64,000 nt of DNA from Acidaminococcus sp. (GTDB lineage: Bacteria > Bacillota > Negativicutes > Acidaminococcales > Acidaminococcaceae). The notes beneath the pieces were generated by a model. The model did no database searches. It saw nothing but the letters and a program-made list of their open reading frames with translations, and was not told the origin of the DNA. The position numbers and the translations under genes are program-made. The stretch is taken from positions 66,189 through 130,188 of the forward strand of contig DXYB01000001.1 in NCBI GenBank assembly GCA_019416065.1, written 5' to 3'. How positions within the stretch are numbered: the stretch's first letter is position 1; each line of letters opens with the position of its first letter. Of the stretch, positions 50,846 through 59,605 are shown piece by piece.

Positions 50846-52228
50846 TTATGCTCCGGCTAAGCGCCGCAAGGTTTCTGCATAAATCTTGGCATTTAACACC
50901 ATTTTGTCGATTTCCCAGTATTCATTGGGGAGATGTTCCCGCACTTCGTCTCCCGGGAAAATCGGGCCAAAAGCAACAATATTGGGAATGGATTTGGCAT
51001 AGGTGCCGCCGCCGATACAAATGGTTTCCGGTTTAAATTCCGTCATTTCCCCGTACACGCTTAGCATGGTCTGGATATAATCGGTTTTAGGATCAATGAA
51101 CAGGGCCGTATTGTGTTTTTCTTCCAGTTTGCTAAATCCGGCTTTAGCAAAAGCAGCATCCAGCTTCGGGGCGCAGTCTTCGTAGTGCTTTGTCACGGGG
51201 TAACGGTAGTTGATTTTTAGAGTCAACTTCTTGGCATCGCCAAAAATCACACCCACGTTAAAGGAAAGCTTTCCGGAAGCTTTATCTTCCAAGCAGATTC
51301 CCAAAGATTCCCCGTGGACTTCCAGGCCGATACGGTCGCCCAGGAAGGTCAACGTGTCCTTTATTTCCCCGGACAGCGGCAACTTAGACAAAAATTGCAC
51401 CAAACGACCAATGGCATTTTCTCCTAGTTCTGGATGGGCGCCATGGGCCTGCACGCCGGTGGCTTTCACAATAAGACCGGGCGCAGCGATTTGCACTGTG
51501 ACTTTTGGATCGCTGTCGCCAAATTCTCTAGCAAGGGCCTTAGCCATTGTCCCATCACAGGAAAGTTCTGCCGTTGCCAGTGCCGGCACCACATTAAAGG
51601 CACTGCCGCCAGAAATTTTAACCAGTTGCAGAGATCCACTTTGGGCATAGTTTTTTTCGTAGACCACATTGATAATACCTTTTTCCCCATTGATCACCGG
51701 ATATTCCCCATCGGGGGTAAAGCCGCATACAGGAATTTCTCCTCCGGTATCCAGATAATGTTTCATATCCAGGCTGCCCGTCTCTTCATTGGTACCGAAC
51801 AAAATCCGGATCCGTTTCTTCAGGGGAATTCCGCTATCCTTAATAGCCTTTAGCGCATACAAGGCAGATGTAACAGGCCCCTTGTCATCCATGGTTCCCC
51901 GTCCAAATACATTTTTTCCATCCGTATCCCCGCTAAAGGGATCTTTTGTCCAGCCATCTCCTGCCGGCACTACATCCAAATGCCCCAGGACGCCCACCAT
52001 GGTAGGCCCTTCGCCATATTCGCACCAACCCATGTAATTATCCACGTTCTGGGTGCGAAATCCCATGGCTTCTGCCTGTTGCAGCATATAGGCCAGGCAT
52101 TCTGCCGGTCCTCTGCCAAAGGGAAATCCCGGTTCCGCGGCTGCTTCCACACTGTTGATTTTCACAGCCCCTTGCAGAGTTTTTACCATGTCTTCCCGGC
52201 TGGCGTCTACCAAAGCTTCCAAATTCAT
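50846..52228 (-). CDS. pepV: Dipeptidase PepV (M20 family)
   Basis: About 460 residues: catalytic/metal motifs VGVLGHLDVVPAGDGW, GRGTMDDKGPV and FGTNEETGSLDMKHYL, and the lid domain with VQAHGAHPELGENAI. PepV splits a broad range of dipeptides with free N-termini. The start at MNLEALVDASRED has GGGAGGAG; the longer frame overlaps the leader. The first gene of a four-gene operon with its own structured leader. Confidence 0.92.
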   Translation of the reverse strand: MNLEALVDASREDMVKTLQGAVKINSVEAAAEPGFPFGRGPAECLAYMLQQAEAMGFRTQNVDNYMGWCEYGEGPTMVGVLGHLDVVPAGDGWTKDPFSGDTDGKNVFGRGTMDDKGPVTSALYALKAIKDSGIPLKKRIRILFGTNEETGSLDMKHYLDTGGEIPVCGFTPDGEYPVINGEKGIINVVYEKNYAQSGSLQLVKISGGSAFNVVPALATAELSCDGTMAKALAREFGDSDPKVTVQIAAPGLIVKATGVQAHGAHPELGENAIGRLVQFLSKLPLSGEIKDTLTFLGDRIGLEVHGESLGICLEDKASGKLSFNVGVIFGDAKKLTLKINYRYPVTKHYEDCAPKLDAAFAKAGFSKLEEKHNTALFIDPKTDYIQTMLSVYGEMTEFKPETICIGGGTYAKSIPNIVAFGPIFPGDEVREHLPNEYWEIDKMVLNAKIYAETLRRLAGA

Positions 52229-52248
52229 GAAAATCTCCTCCCTTCCAT

Positions 52249-52353
52249 ACAAAAAGACCCTCCTTCAAACGCAGAGGCTTCCCCTCTCCGCTGCCGCAGG
52301 GTCTTTAGGTCTCCGCCTTTGCAGAAAATCCTATGTTGAAAATAACGCTTTAC
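52249..52353 (-). ncRNA. Structured leader with terminator upstream of pepV (candidate riboswitch or attenuator)
   Basis: From the predicted start near 52353 the RNA carries a GC-rich segment. It ends in a terminator-like stem AAAGACCCT/AGGGTCTTT (52253-52306) closed over an inner CGGAGAGG/CCTCTGCG hairpin and a T run. About 20 bases later come the ribosome site and pepV. I see no known riboswitch consensus (T-box, TPP, FMN, glycine, SAM, lysine, c-di-GMP, fluoride). It could alternatively be the terminator of the upstream dusB-PAP2 transcript. Confidence 0.5.
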
Positions 52354-52359
52354 TGTTTC

Positions 52360-52389
52360 AGTGTACACTATGCTTTTGCCGTCTGTCAA
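52360..52389 (-). promoter_or_regulatory. Promoter of the pepV leader
   Basis: TTGACA (52384-52389) and TACACT (52360-52365) with an 18-base spacer. It lies downstream of the PAP2 stop, so the leader has an independent start. Confidence 0.7.
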
Positions 52390-52413
52390 TTTATTTTTGG
52401 CCTTTTTGCCGCG

Positions 52414-52929
52414 TCAGACAACCCACAAAATCAGACCGCATAAAACACCAATGTCAAAACCAGCCGCCACATCACTGGGATAATGGACCCCAGCAAGGAC
52501 CCGGGTCACACCGCTGAGCAAGCTGCAAGAAAGACAGGCTACGCCTAGTTGTGGCTGCACATACAGCCAGCACATGCTAATTAATGCTGCAGAAAATACA
52601 TGACGACTGGGCATGGATTCTCCCTTTTTATGGCGGGGGAGCAGCGGCACAATCCCATGGGACTCATAGGGACGGGGCCGGTTAATTTTGTGCCGAAACA
52701 CAGACAGCACAAAAAAAGACAAGGCCGGCACCAAAAGGAGCTTTAAGAATACTGGCGTCAAAAAGGAAGCTCCCCAACGATACGTCCGAAAAAGCAAATA
52801 AGGATACAGCAGATACATGAGCGCCACCAGTAGCCCATTTAGTAGTTTAAGTGCCAGGATCCGTCCTGGATGCCCTACAAAAGGCCGGGTAATCCGCTGG
52901 TAAAATGGCGCATAGTTTTTTTCATTCAT
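52414..52929 (-). CDS. PAP2 family membrane phosphatase
   Basis: About 171 residues with several membrane segments and the phosphatase signature: KINRPRP (C1), PSRH in MPSRHVFSAAL (C2) and LAGVHYPSDVAAG (C3). It hydrolyses lipid phosphates such as undecaprenyl or phosphatidylglycerol phosphate at the outer face of the cytoplasmic membrane. Its ATG overlaps the dusB end, so the two are coupled. Confidence 0.85.
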   Translation of the reverse strand: MNEKNYAPFYQRITRPFVGHPGRILALKLLNGLLVALMYLLYPYLLFRTYRWGASFLTPVFLKLLLVPALSFFVLSVFRHKINRPRPYESHGIVPLLPRHKKGESMPSRHVFSAALISMCWLYVQPQLGVACLSCSLLSGVTRVLAGVHYPSDVAAGFDIGVLCGLILWVV

Positions 52930-53896
52930 GCCCTGCCTCCAGCTCTTTTTCATAGGTATCCAGGATCTGCAAAAATTGAGTTGCACTTCCTGCCTGATTG
53001 ATGGCATTGCGATAATGGGCACTATGGGGCAGTCCCGTAAAGTAGCAGGCCCCATGATGGCGCATTTCCCGCACACCCACGGATTCCCCTTTAAAGGCCA
53101 TCAAATCCTGCAAGTGCCGCCGCACCGTACAAAACCGTTCCGAAATAGAAACCGGGGGAATCTCCTTGCCTTGAAGAACCGCCTTAATTTCCTGGAATAT
53201 CCAGGGATTGCCCTGGGCACCCCTGGCCACCATGATCCCGTCACAGCCGGTTTGCTGCACAAGTGCCAGCGCATCTTTGCCTGAAAACACATCCCCGTTG
53301 CCAATAACAGGGATAGTGACCGCATGCTTGACCTGACGGATACAATTCCAGTCCGCCTTGCCGCTGTATAACTGTCCCCGTGTGCGGCCATGCACAGCCA
53401 CAGCGGCCACTCCTGCCTTTTCTGCTAAACAAGCAATTTCTACGGCATTTTTGTGGGCATCATCCCAGCCAGAACGAAATTTTACCGTTACAGGAATATC
53501 CACCGCATCCACCATGGCACACAGACAGGCATAGGCCCTGGCTGGATCCTTCATCAGGGCAGAGCCTTCCCCATTGCTGACAACTTTATGCACGGGGCAC
53601 CCCATATTAAAATCAAGCGCATCGGCACCAGCTTCTTCTACGATCTTCGCAGCACGGGCCAATTCTTCCGGCACAGAACCAAAAAGCTGCACGGAAACTG
53701 GCCGCTCCTCCGGAGCAAGCCGAAGCATAGAAAAAGTCTTTTCATTTTTGTACAAGAGCGCTTTGGCACTGACCATCTCCGACACCACCAGATCCGCCCC
53801 CATTTCTCGGCACAGTACCCGAAACGGCTGGTCCGTTACACCAGCCATGGGACCAAGGATCACCGGCTGTTTGCTAAAAAAATCCCGTTGCAGCAT
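52922..53896 (-). CDS. dusB: tRNA-dihydrouridine synthase
   Basis: About 324 residues: VILGPMAGVTDQPFR and the active-site DFNMGCPVHKVVSNGEGSALMKDP (cysteine in GCP), then VTVKFRSGWDD, AVHGRTRGQLY, VIGNGDVFSGKDA and GIMVARGAQGNPW. It reduces uridine to dihydrouridine in tRNA D-loops with FMN. The start at MLQRDFFSKQP is chosen because the 100-codon extension upstream would cover the coaX 3' end in another frame. Confidence 0.9.
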   Translation of the reverse strand: MLQRDFFSKQPVILGPMAGVTDQPFRVLCREMGADLVVSEMVSAKALLYKNEKTFSMLRLAPEERPVSVQLFGSVPEELARAAKIVEEAGADALDFNMGCPVHKVVSNGEGSALMKDPARAYACLCAMVDAVDIPVTVKFRSGWDDAHKNAVEIACLAEKAGVAAVAVHGRTRGQLYSGKADWNCIRQVKHAVTIPVIGNGDVFSGKDALALVQQTGCDGIMVARGAQGNPWIFQEIKAVLQGKEIPPVSISERFCTVRRHLQDLMAFKGESVGVREMRHHGACYFTGLPHSAHYRNAINQAGSATQFLQILDTYEKELEAGHE

Positions 53897-53928
53897 ATAT
53901 TTTCTCGTTCTCCTTTTTCTATCAGTGC

Positions 53929-53962
53929 CAAAAAAACAGGAAGCAGCACGCCGTCTGCCTCC
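53929..53962 (-). terminator. Intrinsic terminator after coaX
   Basis: GGAGGCAG pairs with CTGCTTCC (one G-U), followed by TGTTTTTTT on the minus strand. Confidence 0.75.
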
Positions 53963-53970
53963 CATTTGCG

Positions 53971-54747
53971 TTATTGCTTTTTGTTCATGGCGTAGAGGAT
54001 CTGCAGTCCTTCCAATGTGAGGGACGGTTCCACCACATCCACCAGATTGGATTCCGAGGCCATCAGCCGTCCAAATCCACCGGTTGCGATGACAAAGGCC
54101 TGGTTGTTCAATTCTTTTTTCATCCGGGTAATAATGCCATCCATTTGCCCCACAAAGCCGAAAATCACGCCGCTGCGCATGGCATGCACCGTATCCCGAC
54201 AAATCGTCTTAGGCGGCTTAATCAGCTCAATCCGGGGCAATTTGGCAGCTTTCTGGAACAGGGCTTCGGTAGAAATCCCGATGCCCGGGGCAATGGCCCC
54301 ACCCAGGTATTCCCCGTCCGGGGTTAGTGCACAGAACGTGGTTGCTGTACCAAAATCGATGATAATCAAATTGCCCTTATCTTTGTACAACTGATGGGCT
54401 GCCGCGGCATTCACAATCCGATCCGCTCCCAGTTGGTTGGGATCATCATAATCTAGTTTCAGTCCGGTTTTAATCTGACTGGTCACCACAAAAGGCGTAA
54501 TGTTAAAGTACCGTTTGCACATGTTGCAAAGGGGCACCAATAGCGGCGGTACCACTGTGGAAATGATGATATCTTCAATATCCTTCATATCCATACCACT
54601 GTAGGCAAACATACTTCCCAGAACAATGCCAAATTCGTCACTGGTCCGGGACCGGCTGCTGGATAATCTCCAGTGTGCCTGCCACTCTTTCCCGTCATAC
54701 ACACCAACCACAATGTTGGTGTTGCCAACATCCATCGCCATTAACAT
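53971..54747 (-). CDS. coaX: Type III pantothenate kinase
   Basis: About 258 residues: MAMDVGNTNIVVGVYDG (phosphate loop), GADRIVNAAAAHQLY, IIDFGTATTFCALTPDGEYLGGAIAPGI and ATGGFGRLMA. It makes 4'-phosphopantothenate, the first step of coenzyme A synthesis, with ATP and a monovalent cation. The ATG of MLMAMDVGN sits ten bases after AGGAGG; an ATG three codons earlier is too close. Confidence 0.93.
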   Translation of the reverse strand: MLMAMDVGNTNIVVGVYDGKEWQAHWRLSSSRSRTSDEFGIVLGSMFAYSGMDMKDIEDIIISTVVPPLLVPLCNMCKRYFNITPFVVTSQIKTGLKLDYDDPNQLGADRIVNAAAAHQLYKDKGNLIIIDFGTATTFCALTPDGEYLGGAIAPGIGISTEALFQKAAKLPRIELIKPPKTICRDTVHAMRSGVIFGFVGQMDGIITRMKKELNNQAFVIATGGFGRLMASESNLVDVVEPSLTLEGLQILYAMNKKQ

Positions 54748-54850
54748 GGGCTGCATTCCTCCTGAAAATTGTATTCCGTTTTGTCCGTTCCCTTGTTCAG
54801 CAGGCTCTCACCGGTTCTTCCTGCGTCTTGGAGCAGACCCGATTGCCTTA

Positions 54851-54878
54851 ATTATAACAAAAGAAAAAAATCACGCAA
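54851..54878 (-). promoter_or_regulatory. Promoter of coaX overlapping the birA terminator
   Basis: TTGCGT (54873-54878) and TATAAT (54851-54856) with a 16-base spacer. The -35 is part of the 3' arm of the birA terminator. Confidence 0.6.
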
Positions 54879-54907
54879 GGGGATTCAGGCATTTTTCCCC
54901 TGCGTGA
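54864..54907 (-). terminator. Intrinsic terminator after birA
   Basis: TCACGCAGGGGA pairs with TCCCCTTGCGTGA (one bulge) followed by a run of seven T on the minus strand. Confidence 0.88.
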
Positions 54908-54912
54908 AACAC

Positions 54913-55911
54913 TTACTCATACTTCCCTTTACCGTGCACCGGACGAATGGATACATCGCCTGCTAGCACAGTTTCTAATGTCCCGGTATCGTCCCGTTTT
55001 ACCACAAGGCAGCCGGAAGCATCGATATCTATAGCCTTTCCGGTATAGGTTGTATCCGGTGCAATCACTTTTACATCCTTGCCGAGGGTAGTAGAGTACT
55101 TCCGCCATTCCTGGATCACCGGGTCAAATCCTTCCCGGCAGGCGATAGAATAATAGGTTTCCATATAGTCCAATACCTTAGCAAGAAGTTCCACACGGTT
55201 GATAGAATGCCCGGCAACGTCTGCAATAGACACAGCAAAGCTCCGCAATTCTTCGGGGACCACCTCCCGGGGTACATTCACATTGATGCCGATGCCGGAC
55301 ACCAAATAATTAATATGCCCAAATTCCGCATTCATTTCCGTGAGAATGCCCACCAATTTTTTTCCTTCCAAAAGGATATCATTGGGCCATTTGATCTTGG
55401 CATCCACCTGACAGCATTCCCGGATCGCCCGTACTACCGCCACGGCACTAAGCAACGTAATTTTTGAGGCATCCTGGGGCAAAAATGGGGGCTTAAACAG
55501 CACCGAAAACCAGATGCCCAAGGCTTTAGGACTGAACCAGCCTCGGTGTAACCGTCCATGACCGCCGGTCTGTTCTTCGGCTACAACAACCGTACCGTCT
55601 TCCGCTCCTTCCAGCGCCAATTGCTTTAATACATCGTTGGAACTGGTCACAGATTCATAATAATGAATATGCCTGCCTACAAATTGGGTATGCAGTTTTT
55701 CGTCAATTTCAGCGGGCAGCATTTTATCCGGTACTTGTAAAAGAGCGTAGCCTTTTTTCGTATATGACGTAATCTGGTATCCCTCTTTTTTTAATGCCTG
55801 GATATGCTTCCAGACCGCAGTCCGGCTAATACCTAGCGTGTTTCCCAATATTTCTCCCGAAACCGGATGGGGTGCATGTTGCTTCAGGATCTTTAAGATT
55901 TCCGTACGCAT
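54913..55911 (-). CDS. birA: Biotin operon repressor / biotin-protein ligase
   Basis: 332 residues: an N-terminal helix-turn-helix (GEILGNTLGISRTAVWKHIQALKKEGYQI) and the biotin ligase domain with EEQTGGHGRLHRGWFSP in the biotinyl-adenylate loop position, AKIKWPNDILLEGKKLVGIL, and INYLVSGIGINVNVP. It attaches biotin to carrier proteins, as needed by the biotin-dependent decarboxylases, and may repress biotin genes. The loop GGHGRLHRG differs from the usual GRGRRGR. Confidence 0.92.
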   Translation of the reverse strand: MRTEILKILKQHAPHPVSGEILGNTLGISRTAVWKHIQALKKEGYQITSYTKKGYALLQVPDKMLPAEIDEKLHTQFVGRHIHYYESVTSSNDVLKQLALEGAEDGTVVVAEEQTGGHGRLHRGWFSPKALGIWFSVLFKPPFLPQDASKITLLSAVAVVRAIRECCQVDAKIKWPNDILLEGKKLVGILTEMNAEFGHINYLVSGIGINVNVPREVVPEELRSFAVSIADVAGHSINRVELLAKVLDYMETYYSIACREGFDPVIQEWRKYSTTLGKDVKVIAPDTTYTGKAIDIDASGCLVVKRDDTGTLETVLAGDVSIRPVHGKGKYE

Positions 55912-55992
55912 ACGGATCCTTCCTTCCTTTGCGATAAGTAGTTGACTAGTGCAAACTATCCCGTCATTTGCCAGTTGTAGCGACTCACTAGG

Positions 55993-57924
55993 TTATGTCT
56001 GCGGGACTTCCTGTACAGCAGGTTGCTGCGCAGGATTCTCAGCCCCTTCCGGCAAAGTTGCCGGCGGAATGGGTGCAGGCGTCCCCTCTTGAGGAGGCTG
56101 AGGAGGCTCTGGATTTTCATTTTTTTCCAGGATATGGCCATATTTCAGAATTTCCTCAATCTCGTGGCCCTCCAAAGTTTCCCGTTCAATCAGGTTTTTG
56201 GCAATCAGGTGGAGCTTATCCATATGCTCGGTCAACAATTTTACGGTGCCTTCATAGGCTTCGTCAATGAAATGGCGGATTTCGCTGTCAATCTGGGCCG
56301 CCACTTTTTCACTGTAATCATTTTGTCGTCCGATATCCCGACCCAAGAAGACCTGTTCTTGCCGATGTCCAAATGTCACGGCACCCAGCACTTCACTCAT
56401 GCCATATTCACAGGTCATCTGCCGTGCCAATTCAGTAGCCCGCTGCAAGTCATTGCTGGCACCGCTGGAGATCTCATGTAGCACCAGGGCTTCTGCCACA
56501 CGGCCGCCCAAAAGCACCTTGAGTTCATCCAGCATTTCACTGCGGGTAGCGTAATAGCGATCTTCTTTGGGGAGGCTCAGGGTATACCCGCCCGCTCTTC
56601 CTCTGGGGATAATCGTCACCTTATGCACCGGATCCGTATGGGATAGCAGCATCCCTACCAGGGTATGCCCTCCCTCGTGATACGCCGTCAAGCGTTTTTC
56701 TTCATCGGTAATCACCCGGCTTCTCCGTTCCGGTCCCATCATCACCCGTTCCGCCGCTTCTTCCATATCGGCCATGGTAATCTTCATTTCGTTATTGCGG
56801 GCAGCCAAAAGGGCCCCTTCATTCACCAGGTTCGCCAAATCCGCCCCAGTAAACCCAGGTGTCCGCTGGGCTAAAACTCCCAGGTCCACATCCTGAGACA
56901 TGGGTTTACCCTTAATATGCACCCGCAAAATCGCCCGGCGTCCCCGGATATCCGGTTTATCCACTACGATCTGCCGGTCAAACCGCCCCGGACGGAGCAA
57001 AGCAGGATCTAGGATATCAGGACGATTGGTAGCCGCAATCATAATAATGCCTTCATTGCCGCTGAAGCCATCCATTTCCACCAAAAGCTGGTTTAAGGTC
57101 TGTTCCCGTTCATCATGACCACCGCCTAGACCAGCCCCTCTCTGACGGCCTACCGCATCAATTTCATCAATAAAGACAATACAGGGCGCATTTTTCTTGG
57201 CGTTAGCAAAGAGATCCCGTACCCGGGAGGCCCCTACGCCCACAAACATTTCCACAAAGTCCGAACCGCTGATACTGAAAAACGGCACACCGGCTTCCCC
57301 AGCAACGGCTTTGGCCAAAAGGGTTTTTCCGGTTCCTGGAGGGCCATAGAGTAAGACGCCTTTGGGAATCTTGGCTCCCAACTGGTTATACTTCAGCGGG
57401 GATTTCAAAAATTCCACCACTTCTTCCAGTTCCTGTTTGGCTTCGTCGGCACCCGCTACGTCCTTAAAGGTAATGCCGCTTTTGCCGCCACCGTAGAGTC
57501 TTGCCTTGCTTTTCCCAAAATTCATGACCCGGCTGCCGCCGCCCTGGGCATTGTTCATCATGAAAAACCACAAAATCACAATGACCACCATGGGTAAAAG
57601 GGATGTCAACAGGTTGCTGAGCATGGAGGGCTGGGGGGGCAATTCCGCCTTGATTTCCACGTCCTTCCCCCGCAAGGTATCCACCATTTTTTCATCCCGG
57701 GGCGCAATGGTGGTGAACTGGCTACCATTTTGCAGTGTCCCGTGAATTTCTGCATTATCAATGATGGTGACTGACTTCACCGTCCCCTGCTGCACTTCTT
57801 TCATGAAATTGCTGTAGCTCATCTCGTTTTTGGGTGTACTGGCTACATTATAATAATCGTATATCCAAACCCCCAGGATCACAATGAGCAAGTAAAAAAA
57901 CAAGTTGCGAATCAGTTTACTCAC
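55993..57924 (-). CDS. ftsH: ATP-dependent zinc metalloprotease FtsH
   Basis: About 643 residues. An N-terminal helix, a periplasmic FtsH_ext segment and a second helix (TSLLPMVVIVILWFFMM) precede the AAA domain with GPPGTGKT and FIDEIDAVG, and the peptidase has HEGGH. A proline-rich tail (PEPPQPPQEGTPAPIPP) ends it. It degrades membrane and regulatory proteins. The start GTG of VSKLIRNLF has AAAGGGAG upstream; a GTG six codons earlier is possible. It lies 36 bases after hpt. Confidence 0.93.
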   Translation of the reverse strand: MSKLIRNLFFYLLIVILGVWIYDYYNVASTPKNEMSYSNFMKEVQQGTVKSVTIIDNAEIHGTLQNGSQFTTIAPRDEKMVDTLRGKDVEIKAELPPQPSMLSNLLTSLLPMVVIVILWFFMMNNAQGGGSRVMNFGKSKARLYGGGKSGITFKDVAGADEAKQELEEVVEFLKSPLKYNQLGAKIPKGVLLYGPPGTGKTLLAKAVAGEAGVPFFSISGSDFVEMFVGVGASRVRDLFANAKKNAPCIVFIDEIDAVGRQRGAGLGGGHDEREQTLNQLLVEMDGFSGNEGIIMIAATNRPDILDPALLRPGRFDRQIVVDKPDIRGRRAILRVHIKGKPMSQDVDLGVLAQRTPGFTGADLANLVNEGALLAARNNEMKITMADMEEAAERVMMGPERRSRVITDEEKRLTAYHEGGHTLVGMLLSHTDPVHKVTIIPRGRAGGYTLSLPKEDRYYATRSEMLDELKVLLGGRVAEALVLHEISSGASNDLQRATELARQMTCEYGMSEVLGAVTFGHRQEQVFLGRDIGRQNDYSEKVAAQIDSEIRHFIDEAYEGTVKLLTEHMDKLHLIAKNLIERETLEGHEIEEILKYGHILEKNENPEPPQPPQEGTPAPIPPATLPEGAENPAQQPAVQEVPQT

Positions 57925-57960
57925 ACTGTACTCCCTTTCCACTCCGCCATTGCAGAGTTT

Positions 57961-58512
57961 TTATTTTTCATAGACGGACCGCTTTAAAATACCAATATAA
58001 GGCAGATTCCGATAGTCTTCATCATAATCCAGGCCAAAGCCCACTACAAATTCATCTGGAATGGCAAACCCGCTGTAATCCGGCAGGACCTTGACCAGGC
58101 GCCGTTCTTTCTTGTCCAGCATAGCCGCTACTTTTAGGCTCTTGGGATTACGGGAGCGAAACAGTTCTCCCACCGCTTTGAGCGTTAGCCCGGTATCAAT
58201 CACATCATCCACCAGGAGAATATTTTTCCCGGCCATGTTGCGACTGGTATCAAAAGAGATATCGACTTTGCCGCTGGTAGTTGTTCCCCGCCCATAGGAA
58301 GAGGCTTTCAAAAAGTCAATCCGAGTCGGCACTGTGATGTGCTGGGTCAGCTCCATCATAAAATAAGCGGCCCCTTTCAAAAGACCAATCACTACCAGTT
58401 CCTCACCGGCATAATCTTTGCTGATTTCTGCTCCCATTTCCGCAATCCGTTTTTTCAGCGTTTGCTCGTCAATCAATATTCGATCTAAATTATTTTCCAG
58501 ATTGGCCCGCAT
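57961..58512 (-). CDS. hpt: Hypoxanthine phosphoribosyltransferase
   Basis: 183 residues with the PRPP motif ILLVDDVIDTGLTL, the flexible loop (DFLKASSYGRGTTTSG) and the purine-binding VGFGLDYDEDYRNLPYIG. It salvages hypoxanthine or guanine. Its start overlaps the tilS end by about 20 bases. The tilS-hpt-ftsH order is the usual Firmicute one. Confidence 0.93.
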   Translation of the reverse strand: MRANLENNLDRILIDEQTLKKRIAEMGAEISKDYAGEELVVIGLLKGAAYFMMELTQHITVPTRIDFLKASSYGRGTTTSGKVDISFDTSRNMAGKNILLVDDVIDTGLTLKAVGELFRSRNPKSLKVAAMLDKKERRLVKVLPDYSGFAIPDEFVVGFGLDYDEDYRNLPYIGILKRSVYEK

Positions 58513-59548
58513 CTCTTTGTTTCTCCTTTTTTGCCAGTTTGGCAGCCCGTTCTTCTTCCCGTGACTGCTGTTTCTTTCCTGCCATCAGTTCCCCATTCCA
58601 ATAGATGAGTCGTACGTTTCCCGGCACATCCAGGGATTTATTTCCGACCCCCTTATCCAGCATGGCCAGAATGGATTTCACATGATCGTAGGTCAGTTCC
58701 CCGCCGCCCGCTTGCCAGACCAATAACCGTATGACCCGGCTGCGAATGCAAAAGGGCATCGAGCGGAACTCCTCTTTTACCCGAACATTCTGCGTGCCCA
58801 GGACATCCCTGCCAAATGTGGTCAGGTACCACCGGGCTTTTTGTTCTAAATAAGCCTCATCTCCCGCTGCTAGTTCTGCCTCCTGGGCCAACTGTTTTTT
58901 GATCCGAGGATTTTGTGTCATAAGTAGCGGCAGGAGTTCTTTTCGGATCCAGTTCCGCCGCAAGGATACATCATCATTGCTGCTGTCTTCACAATAGGAC
59001 AATCCTTCTTCCCGGCAATAGGTTTCTGTGTCTTTTCGTGTTGCCGTCAAAAAGGGGCGAGCCAAATACCCGCTCACAGGGAGCATGCCCCGCATTCCTC
59101 TTGTGCCGCTGCCCCGCAACAGGTTTAAAAGAACGGTTTCCGCCTGGTCATCCTGGTGGTGTGCCAAAAAAATTCCCATCGCGTCTTTTTCTTGCCGGAC
59201 CTGTTCCAGCGCAGCATACCGCAGCCTTCTGGCAGCATCTTCCAGGGAAAGTCCCTGCTCCTGCGCATAGGTTCCGGCTTCTACATCCTTACGGATGAAG
59301 GAAAGACCATATTCCTTACAGTAGCCCTCCACGACTTTGGCATCCTGCTCCGCTTCGTCACCTCGTAAATGATGCTGCACATGAACCACTTGTACATCCA
59401 CCTGGTCCATTTCCCCTTGGCGCCGCATCACATCTGTAAGAGCCAGGGAATCTGCCCCGCCGCTACAGGCAGCCAATACGGTCTGCCCCGGTTGCCACAG
59501 CGGGGACGCTGCCACTAAGGCTCGCAATGCACTTTCCAATACACCCAA
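58490..59548 (-). CDS. tilS: tRNA(Ile)-lysidine synthetase
   Basis: 352 residues. The PP-loop is AACSGGADSLALTDVM, HVQHHLRGDEAEQD, AHHQDDQAETVLLNLLRGSG and CEDSSNDD are conserved. It modifies C34 of a minor tRNA-Ile so that it reads AUA. It is shorter than many homologues and may lack part of the C-terminal domains. The likely TTG start has AAGGTGA upstream. It is preceded by a terminator for the S1 gene. Confidence 0.9.
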   Translation of the reverse strand: MGVLESALRALVAASPLWQPGQTVLAACSGGADSLALTDVMRRQGEMDQVDVQVVHVQHHLRGDEAEQDAKVVEGYCKEYGLSFIRKDVEAGTYAQEQGLSLEDAARRLRYAALEQVRQEKDAMGIFLAHHQDDQAETVLLNLLRGSGTRGMRGMLPVSGYLARPFLTATRKDTETYCREEGLSYCEDSSNDDVSLRRNWIRKELLPLLMTQNPRIKKQLAQEAELAAGDEAYLEQKARWYLTTFGRDVLGTQNVRVKEEFRSMPFCIRSRVIRLLVWQAGGGELTYDHVKSILAMLDKGVGNKSLDVPGNVRLIYWNGELMAGKKQQSREEERAAKLAKKEKQRDAGQSGK

Positions 59549-59566
59549 CGCAACTCACCTTCTCAG

Positions 59567-59597
59567 AAAAAAAAGGCACTTCCGGGGAAGTACCTTT
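59567..59597 (-). terminator. Intrinsic terminator after the S1 protein gene
   Basis: AAAGGTACTTCC pairs with GGAAGTGCCTTT (one T-G) followed by a run of eight T on the minus strand. Confidence 0.85.
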
Positions 59598-59605
59598 CGT
59601 GTTCA

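Noticed and set aside
53897..54202. 100-codon N-terminal extension of the dihydrouridine synthase
   Set aside because: It reads through the coaX 3' end and terminator in another frame, and the family starts at the internal ATG.
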